Shown here one piece after another: positions 7,337 to 15,355 of a DNA stretch of 18,203 nucleotides. The position numbers and the translations under genes are program-made. The DNA lies in NCBI GenBank assembly GCA_029261675.1, contig JAJDBA010000090.1:1-18203 (forward strand), given 5' to 3'. Source of the DNA: Nitrospinaceae bacterium (GTDB lineage: Bacteria; Nitrospinota; Nitrospinia; Nitrospinales; VA-1). Below the pieces are notes generated by a model. The model was given only the letters and a program-made list of their open reading frames with translations, was not told where the DNA came from and made no database searches. The stretch's first letter is position 1; every line of letters starts with the position of its first letter.

Positions 7337-9037
7337 TTACTCTTCTTTAAAAACTTCCATATCTATTTGTTCCTTTTCGATTTCGGAAAGGTCCAAGTTT
7401 TCTATATGAGCTTTGATGCTCAAGGCAATTTTTTTGTTGGCTATGTCTACCTTGATCACTTTTGCTTTAATCTCATCATCGATTTTCACAGCTTCTTCAG
7501 GATCGGTGATTTTTTCAGAGCTCAATTGTGAGACATGAATCAAGCCTTCAAGCCCATCGCCAAACTCAGCAAAGGCACCAAAGCTTGTTACTTTGATTAT
7601 TGTTCCTGAAACTTCTGTTCCGATCGGATAGTTCCCTGCAATTTTATCCCATGGATCGGGTAACAATTGTTTAACACCGAGGGAGATTCTGCAGTTATCT
7701 TTATCGATACTGAGAACGACTGAGGCAATCCGGTCTTTTTTCTTCAGTGCTTCAGAAGGGTGCTTGATTTTTTTCCAGCTCAAATCAGAGATATGAATCA
7801 AACCATCAACGCCATCTTCTAATTCAACAAATGCACCAAAGTCGGTCAGGTTTCTTACTGTACCTTCAACCTCGGTACCAATGGGATATTTATCTTCAAT
7901 TTTATCCCAAGGGTTCGGCTCAATTTGTTTCATGCCAAGTGAGATGCGTTTCTTCTCTTTGTCCAGGGTGAGGACAAGAGCTTCCACTTCATCACCTATA
8001 GCAACCATTTTGCTTGGATGTTTGACGTGCCGACTCCAACTCATTTCTGAAATATGCACAAGCCCTTCGATGCCTTTTTCCAGTTCGACAAAAACGCCGT
8101 AGTCTGTGATGCTGACCACTTTGCCTTTGATTTTTGTTTCCACTGGGAACTTGGAATCCACATCAACCCATGGGTCGGGACTGGTTTGTTTGAGACCCAA
8201 CGAAACGCGCTCTTTCTCTTTATCGTATTTAAGGATCATTACCGTTACCTTGTCGCCAATCGAAAACATTTCGGAAGGATGGTTGACCCGGCCCCACGAC
8301 ATATCGGTAATGTGGAGCAGTCCGTCAATTCCGCCGAGGTCGATGAACACACCATATTCAGTAATGTTTTTAACAATTCCTTCAATGAGATTGCCTTCGC
8401 CCATTTTCTCAAGGGTGCCAGTACGAACTTGTTTGCGTTGCTCTTCCAAGAGAATTCTGCGAGAGAGAACAATATTGCCTCGCTTTTTGTTCATCTTGAT
8501 GATTTTCATGTCGAACTTTTCGCTGATCAGTTTTTCCAGATTGCGAATCGGGCGAAGGTCGATTTGCGATCCCGGCAAAAAGGCTTTGAGTCCAATATCA
8601 ACTGTGAGTCCACCTTTCGCCTTCGCGATAACGGTACCCTGGATGATTTCATCAGCTTCGTAAGTTTTAACCAGATCATCCCAGATTTTAATTTTATTGG
8701 CTTTTTCTTTTGAGAGAACGACATTGCCATCGTTGTCTTCTACCTTTTCCAGATAGACTTCTACTTCGTCATCAATCTGCAGGTTTTTTCCGTTTTCAGG
8801 GAACTCGGAAAGAGAGACCATTCCTTCTGATTTGAAGCCTACGTCAACGGTGGCGAGTCCTTTGGAAATGGCAATAACCTTTCCCATAATAATTTGGGAT
8901 GCCTTAAACCGGCCGAGGCTTTCGTTAAAATATTGTTCCATCTCTTCATAGCCAGCTTCCTCGGTGGCTGTCAGACCTTCCAACTCGGCCTTATCGTCCG
9001 CGTTCATTTTTTCTAAAAGTTCTTTAGGTATTTTCAT
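7337..9037 (-). CDS. rpsA: 30S ribosomal protein S1
   Basis: A 566-residue RNA-binding protein of the small ribosomal subunit that helps load mRNA at initiation. Six S1 (OB-fold) repeats are visible at about residues 45-112, 129-196, 212-284, 299-371, 386-458 and 473-543. The last four carry the classic core (YGVFIDL, YGVFVEL, FGAFVEL, FGAFAEF, then GLxHxS). The first two are divergent and correspond to the ribosome-docking half of proteobacterial S1. Length and repeat number match the Gram-negative type. The acidic extension of about 40 residues at the N-terminus is typical. The ATG at 9037 has CAGCAGG close upstream. It lies 34 bases after cmk, an order widely conserved in proteobacteria, and probably shares its transcript. 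Confidence 0.97.
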   Translation of the reverse strand: MKIPKELLEKMNADDKAELEGLTATEEAGYEEMEQYFNESLGRFKASQIIMGKVIAISKGLATVDVGFKSEGMVSLSEFPENGKNLQIDDEVEVYLEKVEDNDGNVVLSKEKANKIKIWDDLVKTYEADEIIQGTVIAKAKGGLTVDIGLKAFLPGSQIDLRPIRNLEKLISEKFDMKIIKMNKKRGNIVLSRRILLEEQRKQVRTGTLEKMGEGNLIEGIVKNITEYGVFIDLGGIDGLLHITDMSWGRVNHPSEMFSIGDKVTVMILKYDKEKERVSLGLKQTSPDPWVDVDSKFPVETKIKGKVVSITDYGVFVELEKGIEGLVHISEMSWSRHVKHPSKMVAIGDEVEALVLTLDKEKKRISLGMKQIEPNPWDKIEDKYPIGTEVEGTVRNLTDFGAFVELEDGVDGLIHISDLSWKKIKHPSEALKKKDRIASVVLSIDKDNCRISLGVKQLLPDPWDKIAGNYPIGTEVSGTIIKVTSFGAFAEFGDGLEGLIHVSQLSSEKITDPEEAVKIDDEIKAKVIKVDIANKKIALSIKAHIENLDLSEIEKEQIDMEVFKEE

Positions 9038-9071
9038 AACCTGCTGATTCTCACTTGTTAAGGGTTATTAA

Positions 9072-9743
9072 TTAATTTTGAATTTCTTTTTTTAAATTTA
9101 TTTGTTCCATAACTTTGTCAATAACTTCTTCAATAGTAAATTTTGTAGTGTCGATTTTTATGGCGTCCTCTGCTGGGCAAAGGGGTGAGATGGCACGAGT
9201 TCTGTCTTCGTGATCTCTTTGTTTAATTTCTGCAATGATATTTTCCAGATCAACATCTTGATTTTTTTCTTTCAATTCCAGATACCGTCTTTTACCACGC
9301 TCTTCTGCATCCGCATCCATAAAGAATTTCAGCTCTGCATTCGGGAACACCTGAGTGCCAATGTCACGACCGTCCATCACCACGTTTCCCGACTGACCGA
9401 TTTCCTGCTGTTTAGCAACGAGAATTTCCCGAACCCTTTTCTGCGCCGCGACTTTTGCGGCGCCTCGTCCAACGACTTCATTTTTTAGCAAACCAGTAGC
9501 ATTTTCTCCGTTGACCTTTACTTGCTGCCCTGCCGGGTCGGCTACAAATTCGATTTTTAATTGTGTTACCCATTGCCCCACGGCATTTTCATCACCCAGG
9601 TCAATGTCCTTTTTTTCTGCAGACCAGGCAACCGCCCTGTACATGGCACCTGTATCGATATAGCGGTAGTTGAGCCTCTTTGCTATAAATTTTGCAACCG
9701 TACTTTTACCGCTGCCTGCCGGCCCGTCTATGGCGATGATCAT
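9072..9743 (-). CDS. cmk: (d)CMP kinase (cytidylate kinase)
   Basis: A 223-residue cytoplasmic nucleoside monophosphate kinase that phosphorylates CMP and dCMP from ATP, recycling cytidine nucleotides for RNA, DNA and lipid synthesis. The P-loop GPAGSGKS is at residues 7-14, DTGAMYRAV at 31-39, the CMP-contact motif MDGRDIGT at 123-130, and the lid/arginine motif RDHEDRTRAISPL at 176-188. The length is normal for the family. The ATG at 9743 follows the tyrA stop by 4 bases, which indicates translational coupling, and rpsA follows 34 bases later. No independent promoter is evident. Confidence 0.97.
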   Translation of the reverse strand: MIIAIDGPAGSGKSTVAKFIAKRLNYRYIDTGAMYRAVAWSAEKKDIDLGDENAVGQWVTQLKIEFVADPAGQQVKVNGENATGLLKNEVVGRGAAKVAAQKRVREILVAKQQEIGQSGNVVMDGRDIGTQVFPNAELKFFMDADAEERGKRRYLELKEKNQDVDLENIIAEIKQRDHEDRTRAISPLCPAEDAIKIDTTKFTIEEVIDKVMEQINLKKEIQN

Positions 9744-9747
9744 TACG

Positions 9748-10611
9748 TTAAATTACTTTCAGCCGGTACTTGTTGGCGGCGGCAAAAGATTCTTGTAAAG
9801 CCTGTCCGTCTTTTTTTTCGATCACATCTCGCATCTCGCTCAACGTCTTCTGGAATCGATCTATCAAGTCCAGCGAATGCGTTTGATTCGAGAGGCAGAT
9901 ATCACGCCACATCACCGGATCGCCGGACGCTATTCGGGTGATGTCTTTCAACCCTGCTCCTGAATAGGCCGTGACCTCATGATCCTGTTTGGTGCGCAAA
10001 GCTCCGAGAGTGTTCATCAACGCATAAGCGACGATATGAGGGAGATGACTCACCGCGCCAAAAACAAAATCGTGCTCGTCTGCATCAAGTGTCAACGTGT
10101 CCATTCCCACTGACTCCCAAAGCGCACCGACTTTTTCCAGAGCATGAGCATCGGTTTTTGGTGTTGGCGTTAAAATGCATTTCGCATCAAGATACAAATC
10201 TTCCCGCGATGCTTCCAAACCCGATTTCTCACCACCAGCAATGGGGTGCGAGCCAACAAAGAAAATCCCCTCTGGCATCAAGTTGTCCGCTTCGTGAACC
10301 AGAGGGCCTTTCACTGAACCAACATCGGTGATCACAGCACTTGGTTTTAGATGCGGCAATATACTTTCGATCGATGGAACGATACGAGATACAGGCGTAC
10401 AAAGAACAATTAGATCGGCATCTTTTACGGAATCTGCTAGGTCTGTAGCGCAATGATCAATAATGCCGAGAGACTTGGCTTTTTCCAGATTTTCTCGATT
10501 GCGACCGAATCCTGAAATTTCTTCAACAAGATTGTATTTGCGACAGGCTTTAGCTAAAGAGGCTCCCAAAAGGCCAACGCCAATGATGGTCATTTTTTCA
10601 AATAACTTCAT
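9748..10611 (-). CDS. tyrA: Prephenate dehydrogenase (TyrA family)
   Basis: A 287-residue enzyme oxidising prephenate (or arogenate) to the tyrosine precursor with NAD(P)+. It has an N-terminal Rossmann fold with GVGLLGASLA (G11-x-G13-x-x-G16), the signature GSHPIAGGEKSG (residues 120-131) with catalytic-type H122, and SHLPH at 188-192 in the helical domain. There is no fused chorismate mutase and no C-terminal ACT domain, so feedback control by tyrosine through ACT is not expected. Its ATG overlaps the pheA stop by 4 bases (ATGA), and it is followed 4 bases later by cmk. Choice of cofactor and of prephenate versus arogenate cannot be read reliably from sequence. Confidence 0.94.
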   Translation of the reverse strand: MKLFEKMTIIGVGLLGASLAKACRKYNLVEEISGFGRNRENLEKAKSLGIIDHCATDLADSVKDADLIVLCTPVSRIVPSIESILPHLKPSAVITDVGSVKGPLVHEADNLMPEGIFFVGSHPIAGGEKSGLEASREDLYLDAKCILTPTPKTDAHALEKVGALWESVGMDTLTLDADEHDFVFGAVSHLPHIVAYALMNTLGALRTKQDHEVTAYSGAGLKDITRIASGDPVMWRDICLSNQTHSLDLIDRFQKTLSEMRDVIEKKDGQALQESFAAANKYRLKVI

Positions 10612-11693
10612 GCCTGTTTCAACCCCTGTTCAGGATAAGAACCCAAAACCCGCAAAAATAGAGTCCGTTTGCTGAGTGTTTTTAAAACACGTTCCACTAC
10701 TTTGTCATCCACATGGCCGAGGAAGTCGACATAGAACAGGTATTCCCAAGGCTTGTTGCGTAACGGACGCGATTCAATTTTAGTCAGGCTGATATTATTT
10801 TTTGCGAACAGTTGTAGAGTTTTTAATAACGAACCCGCTTCATCTGCAATGGAAAACATAATGGATGTCTTATTTTTCTTCGCTCTTTTAGCCTGATCTT
10901 TACTGATCACCAAAAATCGCGTGTGATTTTCAGCACGATCCTGGATATTTTTAGCGATGACTTTTAGACCGTGAACCTCAGCCGCTAATTGTCCGGCTAT
11001 AGCAGCTGAATTCTTTTCCTGTTTTGCAAGCTCTGCCGCTTGAGCTGTGCTGGACGTGGGAATCTGTTCCACATCAGGAAGGTTCTTGTTCAGCCAATTT
11101 CTGGATTGCGCTAAGGGCTGTGGATGTGAATAAATCTTTTTAATTTTTTTTCGATCTGCATTCCCCGCCAACAGAAATAATGAAATGGCGAGTTGAGCTT
11201 CATCACATATATGCAATGGAGAGTCCACAAAACAATCGAGTGTGAGATTGACAACTCCCTCGATAGAATTTTCTACAGGCACCACGCCATAATCCGAGTT
11301 GCCGAGTTCGACATCAGAAAAAACGCTTTCGATGTTGGAGCAGGGATTAAATTTGCAGGATCGGCCGAAATGCTTGATCGCGACTTGATGACTGAACGTA
11401 GTTTCTGGACCCAGAAAAGCAATTTTCAGAGGCTTTTCCAAAGCCAATGTTGCAGAAAAAATTTCACGAAAAATGGAATTGATGGATGAAGGAGGAAACG
11501 GACCTTTACTCTGGTCGTTCAACCGGTAGAGAATGTCACGTTCACGCTGGGGAACATGAAAATGAGTCATCTTCCCCTGACGGGACTTCTCTTCACCTAT
11601 TTTTTGGGCCAAAAGGCCACGACGATTGATCAGCTTCAAAAGCTGGTCATCTAAATTATCAATCTGCTGGCGCAGATCGTCTAGCTTGGACAA
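10608..11693 (-). CDS. pheA: Bifunctional chorismate mutase / prephenate dehydratase (P-protein)
   Basis: Converts chorismate to prephenate and then phenylpyruvate, the phenylalanine branch. Numbering from the upstream GTG at 11732, residues 15-95 are an AroQ-type chorismate mutase helix bundle (LDDLRQQIDNLDDQLLKLI), 102-280 are prephenate dehydratase (IAFLGPETTFSHQ, VENSIEGVVN, catalytic NHTRF at 269-273), and 288-370 are an ACT domain with ESRP (320-323), the phenylalanine-binding signature, so feedback inhibition by Phe is likely. I place the start at TTG 11693: AAAGGTGG lies 9 bases upstream and the protein then begins MSKLDDLRQQ, as is usual for the family (361 residues). The GTG at 11732 has no Shine-Dalgarno and directly follows an in-frame stop. 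It is first in the cluster; I see no convincing pheA promoter. Confidence 0.95.
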   Translation of the reverse strand: MSKLDDLRQQIDNLDDQLLKLINRRGLLAQKIGEEKSRQGKMTHFHVPQRERDILYRLNDQSKGPFPPSSINSIFREIFSATLALEKPLKIAFLGPETTFSHQVAIKHFGRSCKFNPCSNIESVFSDVELGNSDYGVVPVENSIEGVVNLTLDCFVDSPLHICDEAQLAISLFLLAGNADRKKIKKIYSHPQPLAQSRNWLNKNLPDVEQIPTSSTAQAAELAKQEKNSAAIAGQLAAEVHGLKVIAKNIQDRAENHTRFLVISKDQAKRAKKNKTSIMFSIADEAGSLLKTLQLFAKNNISLTKIESRPLRNKPWEYLFYVDFLGHVDDKVVERVLKTLSKRTLFLRVLGSYPEQGLKQA

Positions 11694-11751
11694 AAAACGT
11701 GTACCACCTTTACTTGGATTTCCCGCAACCACTTAAGATGTATGGGATTTC

Positions 11752-11780
11752 TTGATCATTTCATAATTCCCCCCTAAAAT
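11752..11780 (+). promoter_or_regulatory. Sigma70-type promoter for the thiamine-binding protein gene
   Basis: TTGATC (11752-11757), a 17-base spacer and TAAAAT (11775-11780) make a good plus-strand promoter. The start would be near 11787, giving a leader of about 66 bases before the ATG at 11853. It lies in the short gap shared with the divergent pheA cluster. Confidence 0.45.
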
Positions 11781-11852
11781 GCAAGGATATTATGAAAGAA
11801 AGCCCTGAATTTAAGGGGTTTTCTCTATTTTAGTAACTAGGAGGTCTTACAA

Positions 11853-12161
11853 ATGATTTTGCTGGAATTCAGTATGAGCCCTATGGATAAAGGGGAAAGC
11901 GTTAGCGACCAGGTTAGCCGGTCTTTAAAAATTATTGACGAAAGCGGCGTGCCATACCGGTTGAATCCGATGGGGACGGTATTAGAAGGGGAGTTCGATG
12001 AAGTAATGGGTGTCGTCAAACAATGCTATGAAACCATGCGCTCCGACTGCAAACGCATCACCTGCGGCATCAAGATCGATTATCGCGAAGGAAAATCGGG
12101 AAGATTGGAATCTAAAATGGCCTCTATTGAAAATAAACTGGGCAGAGAAATAAAGAAGTAG
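11853..12161 (+). CDS. MTH1187/YkoF-type thiamine-binding domain protein
   Basis: A 102-residue cytoplasmic protein with no signal peptide. The start MILLEFSMSPMDKGESVSDQ, then IDESGVPYRLNPMGTVLEG and a second beta-alpha-beta half, fit the MTH1187 family (formerly DUF77), a ferredoxin-like fold; YkoF-type members bind thiamine or its hydroxymethylpyrimidine part. The length is typical of single-domain members, which form tetramers. An excellent Shine-Dalgarno, AGGAGGT, ends 8 bases before the ATG. It is transcribed alone, divergent from pheA and convergent with the cytochrome gene, whose stop is 10 bases away. No TPP riboswitch motif is visible in the leader. The physiological role is poorly known and no thiamine gene is nearby, so it is named by family only. 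Confidence 0.85.
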   Translation: MILLEFSMSPMDKGESVSDQVSRSLKIIDESGVPYRLNPMGTVLEGEFDEVMGVVKQCYETMRSDCKRITCGIKIDYREGKSGRLESKMASIENKLGREIKK

Positions 12162-12171
12162 GAAAGATTTT

Positions 12172-12522
12172 TTATTGAGGGAAGCTCATCAACTTCTGCC
12201 TAATATAATTCACAACAGCTTGAATTTCTTGTGCAGTCAGCCGTGATTTCCAGGGCATCATGGCGGTGCCTTTTCTCCCATCAGTGACAGAGCGGATCAT
12301 TCGTTCTTGGGTCAGTTGCTGTTTTGATTTGTCTGAGGTGAAATTTTTTGGAGGTGGATTCAATACATTCGCGGCGAAGGTTTTGCCATCGCCTTTGGTT
12401 CCGTGGCAGGCTTTACAATGTTTGAAAAAAATGTCGCGCCCGGTTTCAGAGTCAACAGGATCGGCAAAAGCTATTGAGGAAGAAAACAAACACACAAACA
12501 AACCAAAATACCAATTGTTCAA
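12172..12522 (-). CDS. Small periplasmic class I cytochrome c
   Basis: A 116-residue protein with a signal peptide (residues 1-20, hydrophobic core then SSSIAFA, predicted cleavage before D21). One haem c site, C36-K-A-C39-H40, is followed by GTKGDGKTF, and M89-P90 (AMMPW) provides the likely sixth ligand. A closing helix at 95-112 (LTAQEIQAVVNYIRQK) is typical of cytochrome c class I. The mature protein of about 96 residues would carry electrons singly in the periplasm. The start is TTG at 12522, chosen because GAGGAGGG (12532-12539) lies 9 bases upstream and the signal peptide then begins directly. No oxidase or reductase gene is adjacent, so its partner is unknown. Confidence 0.9.
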   Translation of the reverse strand: MNNWYFGLFVCLFSSSIAFADPVDSETGRDIFFKHCKACHGTKGDGKTFAANVLNPPPKNFTSDKSKQQLTQERMIRSVTDGRKGTAMMPWKSRLTAQEIQAVVNYIRQKLMSFPQ

Positions 12523-12531
12523 TTTAAGTAA

Positions 12532-12572
12532 CCCTCCTCATTCCCCCCTTGTCAGGGGGGAGGATTTTTTTT
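12532..12572. repeat. C-rich hairpin with T-tract; repeat-like element
   Basis: The stem TCCCCCC (12542-12548) / GGGGGGA (12555-12561) has loop TTGTCA and is followed on the plus strand by GGA and eight T residues (12565-12572), which has the form of a plus-strand intrinsic terminator. Read on the minus strand it runs from an A-tract through the hairpin into GAGGAGGG, the Shine-Dalgarno of the cytochrome gene. The C-run/G-run pattern resembles short dispersed repeats seen between genes in many bacteria. Only one copy is present in this window. Confidence 0.45.
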
Positions 12573-12652
12573 AAACCAACACTCTTCTAGAAGCAAAACA
12601 GCAATCGTTTGCCTTAAAACGTTCTGACCTATTCCCAACGGGCGTGGCCCGG

Positions 12653-15355
12653 CTAGGGGACGTCTTCGAGTTTTTCTATCATTAAGGTTTCGATCATACT
12701 TGCTTTGAATCGGCTCATCAGCTTATTGAATGTGACACGTTGATCTTTCAGTGAAACGTAAAACACATCGATGCCTCGGTCCCCTTGAGTGGATATTTTA
12801 GCCCGATGGATGAGAATGCCAAAATCAGCGAACACGGATGCAATTTTATAAAGCATTCCTAAATGATCGCGAGCCTCAACGCGAATAACAGTAAAAGTGT
12901 CTGCCGTTTCCTTTTCCACTTGAACTCGCGGAACAATAGCTTCATGAGAACCTTTTTGCTCTCCTGTATAGCGAGTGCGAGATCGCATCATTTTTTGCAG
13001 GCTGGTTTTCTTTGAAAATAAATCTGACAAGTTGAGTTTGATTTCTTTCCAGATTTCAAAATTGTCTCCTGCGGCGTTTTCGCTTTCTCCAACTTGAACC
13101 GAGACTATGACATATCCGTCTTTCTTTAAGTAAATATGGGCTCCCAGAATGTTCAAGCTTTTTGCCGTTAAGGTACCTACCATTTTTTTAAACGAATCCT
13201 GTCCGGAAACACAATACAGTGTGAGGTTGTGAAACTTCCCTGCTTCATTGAATTCGTGATGCAAAATGAAAGGTTTATCTTTCAGCGAACGAATCAACCT
13301 TATATGCAAAGCCACTTCTTCAGAATGTGCGGTCATTAAATAATCTTCAGGCATAAGCCCCAGATGGGATTCAATATCAATAACAGGTAGTTCGCCGTGC
13401 AGTGCCTTAAAAACACCGGCTCGAGTTGCCTGGGGATGTTGATCCAGAGATCCAGGGTCATCAAGATATTTTGATGTGCGCTCGTAAAGCTCGAAGAGTA
13501 AAAGTTTTTTCCAGGCCGTTAAAGTCCCCGGTGCAACAGCGCGCAACTCGGCATAGCTGAGCAAATACAATGCCGCAAGCCGTTCTGGGTTGGCTACTGT
13601 TTTGGCGAATTTCTGAATTATTTTGGGTTGATGAATGTCCTGATACAAAGCGGTTTCAACCATTTCATAGATATTTTTTATTAAAAACTCCAGCAGTTCT
13701 TTTTCATCTGCGGTCAGGTGCAATCTGTTGCCGATGAACTTTAAAAATCCAGTTAGCCCAGACTCACCATCCATACTGGAGAGAGTTCCTGCCGACTGTA
13801 AAAGCGCGGCGAACTTTAAAGTCTTTTTATTCGGATACTCCTTATAGATAGCGGTTAAATCGGTAGGGTTGCTCAGTGTCGATGATTCCATTTCCTCTAG
13901 AAACCGGATGATACGTAGTGAATGTTCATCGGCTGTGTAGTGGTGATAGAAATCGTGATTGACCTTGCAATGCGCCAGCCCGAATTCTGGCAATACTTGT
14001 TCTAAAATTTCTGTTTCATGCATCAGTCTCAGCGTTTTCTCCGAATCGCCATCGCCGAGAATAGAAAAGAGAAACTTTCTAATCTCTTCTCCTTTCATAT
14101 GTTCTGCGTTGATTAGTTTTTTGTGCAATCTTAATTGTCTTCGTAACTGGTAGTCCGGCAAAACGGGGTGTTTGCGGCAAAGTTCTAAGGCTGTCAGCAC
14201 GAGAGATTTGTCTTTTTTAAAATCTTTTTTCGGGTCTCCATCGTAAACCAGGGTTGAGCCGGAAATGTTAAACCCATTCCCCAAAGACTTTTTTGTTAGA
14301 TCAGAAAAAACCCGCATAAAAGATTGCCGAGCCTGCAGACAATGTTCGAAGAGGTTTTCAGAGAAGTTGTAGATATTAGTGGCGTGCAGATAATAATCAC
14401 GCATAAAGTCTTCCACCGGTTGCCCGTCAAAAGAGGCGTGATAACCCAGATGGGTGGCAAGATCTTTCTGAATGTCGCGAGACAAAACATCGGTCTTTTT
14501 TCCTGTCAGGTAGTGCAGTTCATTTCGGACCCGCAGAGAAAAGTCCACCGAGTTATATAGCGACTCGATTTCCTGTGGGGAAATATTCTGAGTGTCGCCA
14601 ATTTCCCTAAAAGAGTGGACTCCAAACCGAACCGCCGCTGCCCAAAGAGCATTATGATAATCTCTCAAGCCGCCGGGACCGTTTTTGATATCTGGCTCGG
14701 GGTGACAGACAACCCCTTCATTATTACCGTAGCGTGTGTACTTCTCTTTCAATTTTGAATTCAAAAAATTTTTGACACCTTTTTGCAAAACCTTTTTATT
14801 GATGGAAGTTGTAAAACGACCATAAATAATCTGGTCGCCAATCAAAAACCGAGTTTCGATCATGGATGTTTTGATGGTCAGATCTTCTTTAGCTAAACTT
14901 ACGCAGTCTTTAATCGTGCGGGAACTGTGACCGATTTCCATGCCAAATCCCCAAAATACAGACAATGCATCCTGTATAAACATATCCGTAACGGGTTTTG
15001 GCTTCTCAGGGAGCAAGAACAGTAAATCGATATCGGAAAGGGGATTGAGCTCTCCTCTTCCATAACCGCCGACTGCGATCAGGGAGAAATCTTCAAGTAC
15101 CGAAGAGGACTGATATTTTTCCAGTCGGATCATGGAAAGAATGACATGCCGAATCACCTCATCAATCAAACTGGTATAGGACTGAATCACTTCCCGACCA
15201 CCAGCTCCAGAACGGTGCCAGGCTTTGATCTTCTCTTTTTCAGACTGAATCACTTCTTTGAGCGCATTGAAATAAGGTAAGCGTTCCCTAGGGTCTTCGG
15301 GAATTTCCTGAACGCTACTGAAATCAATTGCCAGTCGATAATCGGGTGTAATCAT
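12653..15355 (-). CDS. glnD: [Protein-PII] uridylyltransferase GlnD with degenerate HD domain
   Basis: A 900-residue nitrogen sensor that normally uridylylates PII proteins when glutamine is low and removes UMP when it is high. The nucleotidyltransferase motif is intact: GGYGRGELNPLSDID (96-110) with D108 and D110. The central GlnD domain shows DIKNGPGGLRDYH (222-234). The HD domain (about 465-610) keeps HHYTADEH (471-478), but the expected metal-binding HD pair after AALF/L is Q520-S521 (LLQSAGTL), the following GGDHS-like segment is MDGES, and the later RQH-like and VAD-like positions read IKNIY and YAEL. Two C-terminal ACT domains (about 707-757 and 821-890) should bind glutamine. The transferase is probably active and the uridylyl-removing activity probably lost. 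The start ATG lacks a clear Shine-Dalgarno. The reading frame is continuous, so this is not a frameshift artefact. Confidence 0.93.
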   Translation of the reverse strand: MITPDYRLAIDFSSVQEIPEDPRERLPYFNALKEVIQSEKEKIKAWHRSGAGGREVIQSYTSLIDEVIRHVILSMIRLEKYQSSSVLEDFSLIAVGGYGRGELNPLSDIDLLFLLPEKPKPVTDMFIQDALSVFWGFGMEIGHSSRTIKDCVSLAKEDLTIKTSMIETRFLIGDQIIYGRFTTSINKKVLQKGVKNFLNSKLKEKYTRYGNNEGVVCHPEPDIKNGPGGLRDYHNALWAAAVRFGVHSFREIGDTQNISPQEIESLYNSVDFSLRVRNELHYLTGKKTDVLSRDIQKDLATHLGYHASFDGQPVEDFMRDYYLHATNIYNFSENLFEHCLQARQSFMRVFSDLTKKSLGNGFNISGSTLVYDGDPKKDFKKDKSLVLTALELCRKHPVLPDYQLRRQLRLHKKLINAEHMKGEEIRKFLFSILGDGDSEKTLRLMHETEILEQVLPEFGLAHCKVNHDFYHHYTADEHSLRIIRFLEEMESSTLSNPTDLTAIYKEYPNKKTLKFAALLQSAGTLSSMDGESGLTGFLKFIGNRLHLTADEKELLEFLIKNIYEMVETALYQDIHQPKIIQKFAKTVANPERLAALYLLSYAELRAVAPGTLTAWKKLLLFELYERTSKYLDDPGSLDQHPQATRAGVFKALHGELPVIDIESHLGLMPEDYLMTAHSEEVALHIRLIRSLKDKPFILHHEFNEAGKFHNLTLYCVSGQDSFKKMVGTLTAKSLNILGAHIYLKKDGYVIVSVQVGESENAAGDNFEIWKEIKLNLSDLFSKKTSLQKMMRSRTRYTGEQKGSHEAIVPRVQVEKETADTFTVIRVEARDHLGMLYKIASVFADFGILIHRAKISTQGDRGIDVFYVSLKDQRVTFNKLMSRFKASMIETLMIEKLEDVP

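Noticed and set aside
8054..8713. Long open frames (219 and 185 codons) on the plus strand opposite rpsA
   Set aside because: They lie wholly inside the six-repeat S1 gene on the other strand, have no family resemblance or ribosome binding site, and arise from the codon bias of rpsA.
7390..8960. Internal direct repeats that could suggest a repeat array
   Set aside because: They are the degenerate S1 domain repeats of ribosomal protein S1 (about 260 bases apart, conserved at protein level), not a CRISPR or satellite array.
11803..11825. CCCT...AGGGG followed by T-rich sequence as a TPP riboswitch or terminator before the thiamine-binding gene
   Set aside because: Only a 4-base stem is formed and no THI-box sequence is present, so neither call is supported.
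12639..12651. CGGGC/GCCCG hairpin next to the glnD stop as a terminator
   Set aside because: The stem is 5 bases with a 3-base loop and no U-tract on the minus strand, too weak to call.
13795..13845. Frameshift or sequencing error as the cause of the missing HD motif in glnD
   Set aside because: The flanking sequence aligns in the same frame on both sides, with no extra or missing residues around AALLQSAG, so substitution is the better explanation.
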